NCBI GenBank assembly: GCA_003054665.1
Contig: QAYY01000020.1
Span: 105,749 to 169,748 of the forward strand
Origin: Opitutaceae bacterium EW11
GTDB taxonomy: Bacteria > Verrucomicrobiota > Verrucomicrobiia > Opitutales > Opitutaceae
Direction: 5' to 3'
Length of the DNA: 64,000 nt
Shown: piece after piece, positions 61,704 through 64,000 of the stretch
Numbering within the stretch: the stretch's first letter is position 1
How the letters are laid out: the number at the start of each line of letters is the position of its first letter
Position numbers and translations under genes: made by a program
Notes under the pieces: generated by a model
The model's database searches: none
What the model was told of the DNA's origin: nothing
Seen by the model: the letters and a program-made list of their open reading frames with translations, nothing else

Positions 61704-63671
61704 TTAGCTACGGCTCCCGCAGCGCTCCCGCCAGATCTGGCGGAGGACGGCGGTGAAATCGGAAGCGAAGCCTTTCGCGTCGCAGAGCGGACTGCGCAGC
61801 ATGCGGTCCCGAAGGCCGGCGCGGACGTCTGCCAATGCGGACAAGTCTCCGGCGAGTTTTTGCGCGATCGCGATGTAGGCGTCCGGCGAAGGGGCGATCC
61901 ACTCCGGTGCGCCGATCTGGGTCAGAAAACTCGCTCCGACCCGCGAGACGTGCGACGCCCCGGCAAGTGTCACCGCCGGCACGCCCATCCAAAGCGCTTC
62001 GCAGGTGGTCGTGGCTCCGTTGTAGGGAAACGGATCCAGCGCAATGTCCACGGCGTGATAGGCGCGCAGGTGTTTCTCGACCGAGAGACGTTCCCCCGAA
62101 AGCACCAGCTGTTCCGGGCGAACGCCTCGCGCAGCGAAACGTTGGCGCACGGCTTCAGCGGTCGGTGCGTCGCCAAGTACCTGCGAACGCAAGAGGAGCC
62201 GTGCCTTCGGGAGCGTCCGCAAGAGCGCACTCCAGATCGTGATCACGTCGGCGTTCACCTTCGCGAACTGGTTGAAGCAGCCAAACGTCACGACTCCGCT
62301 CTCGAGTGCAGGCAGTGGGTTGACGCTCGGGCTTTCTTCGGGCGGGAGGTAACACGAAAAGCCTCGCGGCAGACGCAGCAGTTTTTCCGAATGAAGCGCC
62401 TCCGTCTTGCCCGTCGGGTCGCTCACTTCGTCGGTGAGCCGATAGTCGATCGTCGGAAGCCCCGTCGTATTCGGATATCCAAGCCAGGTCGCCTGCAGCG
62501 GCGCCGGCCGGCGGGCAAAGAGCAGGAGGCGGTTGTTCGCCGTATGGCCCGCCAGGTCGATCAGGATGTCGATGTTGTCGCGCCTGACCAAGGCATCGGC
62601 CGCGGCATCGTCCATTCCGGAAATGTCGCGCCAACCGTCGCTGCAGCCCTTCAGGCGTTCCGTGACATAGTCGGTCTGTTTGGCCGTGGAGTAGCAGATC
62701 GCCTCCCAGGCGTCCCGGGGGCGCTGCCTCAGCAACGGCTCGAAAAAGTAGCTCACCGCATGGTGGACGAAGTCGGGGGAAACGAAGCCGACGCGCAGTT
62801 TCCGCTCCGGCGAGAAATCGCGTTCCTCCCAGAGCGGCACCACGGCGGCGGGAACCGACGAGGCCCAGCTGAAATGCTCCGCCGCGATTCGCTCGGGAGT
62901 CAGCTGCGGGGAGAAATGCAGCGCAAAGAGCAGATTGCTCTGGGTGCCGGCATGCTGGTTGCCCGCCATGGCGGCCCGGAACTCCCGGACGGCTTCGTCG
63001 GGCTCGCCCTGAGCGCGCGCGACGCGACCGAGGTTGTCGTGCGCGGCTGGATACGACGGCTGCAGCGAGATCGCCTTCTCCAGCGCTTTGCGGGCCTCGG
63101 TGGCCTGTCCGAACGTGAAAAGCGCATGGCCCAGGACGTTCCAGGCGTCCGCCCGGCCGGGGGCGAGTTCGACCGCGCGGCGGAAAGCAGCCAGCGCGTC
63201 CTGCTCCTGCTCGAGCTCCAGGCAGGCGACACCCAGATTGAGCCAAGCCACGGCATCCTGGGGTGTGAGACGTGCGGACTCGCGCAGGAAAGGCACGGCG
63301 TCCGCGTAGCGGCGCTGCGCCTTGAGGATATTGCCCAGAAGCTGATGCGCCTCCGCGAGCGCCGGCTGAAGCGCGATGGCCTGCCGCAATTCGTGCTCTG
63401 CCTGATCCAGCCGGCCCAGGGCACGGAGAGCCCGCGCTCGATTCAGGCGATAGGGCGCGACTTTCGGCAGCACGTCGCAGGCTCGCGCAAAGAAGGACTC
63501 CGCCTCCGCCGCGTCGCCCCGGTCCAGCGCGATGATCCCCAGCAGGTGCAACGCGTCGGACTCGCGCGGGTTGGATTCTAGAATCTTCCGGTAGAGCGCC
63601 GCGGCTTCCTCCAGCCGGCCCGCCCGGTGAAACGCAACTGCCTGCTGGAGAGGAGTGTTCGCGGTGCTCAT
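61704..63671 (-). CDS. TPR-containing GT41 (SPINDLY/OGT-like) glycosyltransferase, copy 3
   Basis: This 655-residue protein has about seven TPR units in residues 1-250 (HRAGRLEEAAALYRKILESN and following) and a GT41 catalytic region (about 275-650). Signatures are LRVGFVSPDFVHHAVSYFFE with the conserved His, DILIDLAGHTANNRLLLF, LQATWLGYPNTTGLPTIDYR, FGCFNQFAKVN and YNGATTTCEALWMGVPAVTL. It is clearly more diverged from copies 1 and 2 than they are from each other. I use the ATG at 63671; a TTG at 63683 would add four residues. Substrate and target are unknown. Confidence 0.92.
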   Translation of the reverse strand: MSTANTPLQQAVAFHRAGRLEEAAALYRKILESNPRESDALHLLGIIALDRGDAAEAESFFARACDVLPKVAPYRLNRARALRALGRLDQAEHELRQAIALQPALAEAHQLLGNILKAQRRYADAVPFLRESARLTPQDAVAWLNLGVACLELEQEQDALAAFRRAVELAPGRADAWNVLGHALFTFGQATEARKALEKAISLQPSYPAAHDNLGRVARAQGEPDEAVREFRAAMAGNQHAGTQSNLLFALHFSPQLTPERIAAEHFSWASSVPAAVVPLWEERDFSPERKLRVGFVSPDFVHHAVSYFFEPLLRQRPRDAWEAICYSTAKQTDYVTERLKGCSDGWRDISGMDDAAADALVRRDNIDILIDLAGHTANNRLLLFARRPAPLQATWLGYPNTTGLPTIDYRLTDEVSDPTGKTEALHSEKLLRLPRGFSCYLPPEESPSVNPLPALESGVVTFGCFNQFAKVNADVITIWSALLRTLPKARLLLRSQVLGDAPTAEAVRQRFAARGVRPEQLVLSGERLSVEKHLRAYHAVDIALDPFPYNGATTTCEALWMGVPAVTLAGASHVSRVGASFLTQIGAPEWIAPSPDAYIAIAQKLAGDLSALADVRAGLRDRMLRSPLCDAKGFASDFTAVLRQIWRERCGSRS

Positions 63672-63885
63672 CGCGTCGGACAATCGCCGAACGTTTCCCG
63701 TGGCGCAATCGTTTCGAGCGGGGAAACGGGAAAGGGGGCACGCTGCGCTTCCACCGATCGCCCCCCACGCACCGCTTCATCGGAGCCCCGGCCGCATTCC
63801 GCCGTCTCCCTTGAACCCGCATCCGGCGTATTCGATTTCCGGAGCAGCAACGCCGGATCCCGCCCATCGCGGACAGCGCTGCTCG

Positions 63886-63921
63886 GTCGTCGCGGGACGC
63901 GCCAACCCACCCGCAAGCGCG
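63886..63921 (-). repeat. Dispersed repeat, family Y, copy 3
   Basis: On the minus strand this reads CGCGCTTGCGGGTGGG and ends CCCGCGACGAC, the same unit as 6373-6412 with one base deleted and a few substitutions. It lies upstream of the third GT41 gene; the rest of 63672-63885 shows no feature. Confidence 0.6.
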
Positions 63922-63940
63922 TTCGCAGGGGGGCCCTGTT

Positions 63941-63978
63941 CCTTCAGCCCTTCAGCCTTTCCGCCCTTCAGCCCTTCC
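63941..63978. repeat. 8-bp-periodic array
   Basis: Five consecutive 8-base units: CCTTCAGC, CCTTCAGC, CTTTCCGC, CCTTCAGC, CCTTCCAA. The period differs from the heptad arrays, but the low-complexity, intergenic character is similar. Confidence 0.6.
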
Positions 63979-64000
63979 AAAAAAAAGAAGCCCCCGGGCG
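63979..64000 (-). terminator. Probable terminator of a minus-strand gene beyond the window, cut by the edge
   Basis: On the minus strand the sequence enters as CGCCCGGGGGCTTC followed by eight T residues (63986-63979). This looks like the descending arm and T run of a rho-independent terminator whose other arm lies outside the window. Confidence 0.45.

Overview
The window is GC-rich, densely coded bacterial DNA with no RNA gene, CRISPR array or insertion sequence that I can recognise. The mix of genes suggests a polysaccharide-degrading Gram-negative from the PVC group, most likely Verrucomicrobiota/Opitutales. That mix is a duplicated orphan (ADOP) permease with PadR, a sialate O-acetylesterase, an acetylxylan esterase, glucuronate isomerase, a long PurC, HDOD proteins beside CheA/CheW, and many TPR-GT41 and FkbM proteins. 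The taxonomic placement is inference from gene content and was not computed.

Layout. (1) 1-12 kb holds regulators and small metabolic genes: a LytS/LytTR two-component pair, a DoxX-like membrane protein, a small secreted protein with its own terminator, a padR-permease operon behind tandem palindromes, an AraC regulator with an aldo/keto reductase, and a BlaI/M56 antirepressor pair whose M56 gene carries a frameshift and a periplasmic sensor-like tail. (2) 12-29 kb holds metabolism and housekeeping: a molybdenum hydroxylase pair, acetylxylan esterase, a sugar efflux MFS protein, purC, cinA, an unusually short uvrC, an SDR, sialate O-acetylesterase, a secreted peroxiredoxin and uxaC. (3) 29-38 kb is a signalling block: two HDOD proteins, CheA, CheW and two hybrid histidine kinases. 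(4) 38-64 kb is a glycan and glycosylation region. It has two tandem TPR-GT41 (SPINDLY/OGT-like) transferases, a third one at the far end, a 983-residue two-domain glycosyltransferase, three FkbM methyltransferases, and a tightly packed minus-strand run from 60.3 down to 46.9 kb.

The 60.3-46.9 kb run encodes a GmhA-like isomerase, a cytidylyltransferase-PfkB kinase fusion in the opposite order to HldE, two NAD-dependent epimerase/dehydratases, a ThDP E1 alpha/beta pair with no E2 or E3, an acetolactate-synthase-like ThDP enzyme, a zinc-type dehydrogenase, an SDR, three methyltransferases and a TIGR04372-type glycosyltransferase. Together they look like a route to a heptose-related, possibly carbon-branched and methylated surface sugar, plus its transfer. 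The product is inferred, not shown.

The most unusual non-coding structure is a family of degenerate 7-bp-periodic arrays (heptad close to TTGGAAG, or NYRGARG more loosely). They occupy four intergenic gaps, three of them as inverted pairs, and two of those pairs are bounded by perfect GC-rich hairpins. Two copies flank uxaC, and one fills the whole gap between the convergent peroxiredoxin and uxaC genes. Three further short dispersed repeat families (called X, Y and Z here) sit in other gaps, and an 8-bp-periodic array lies at the right edge.
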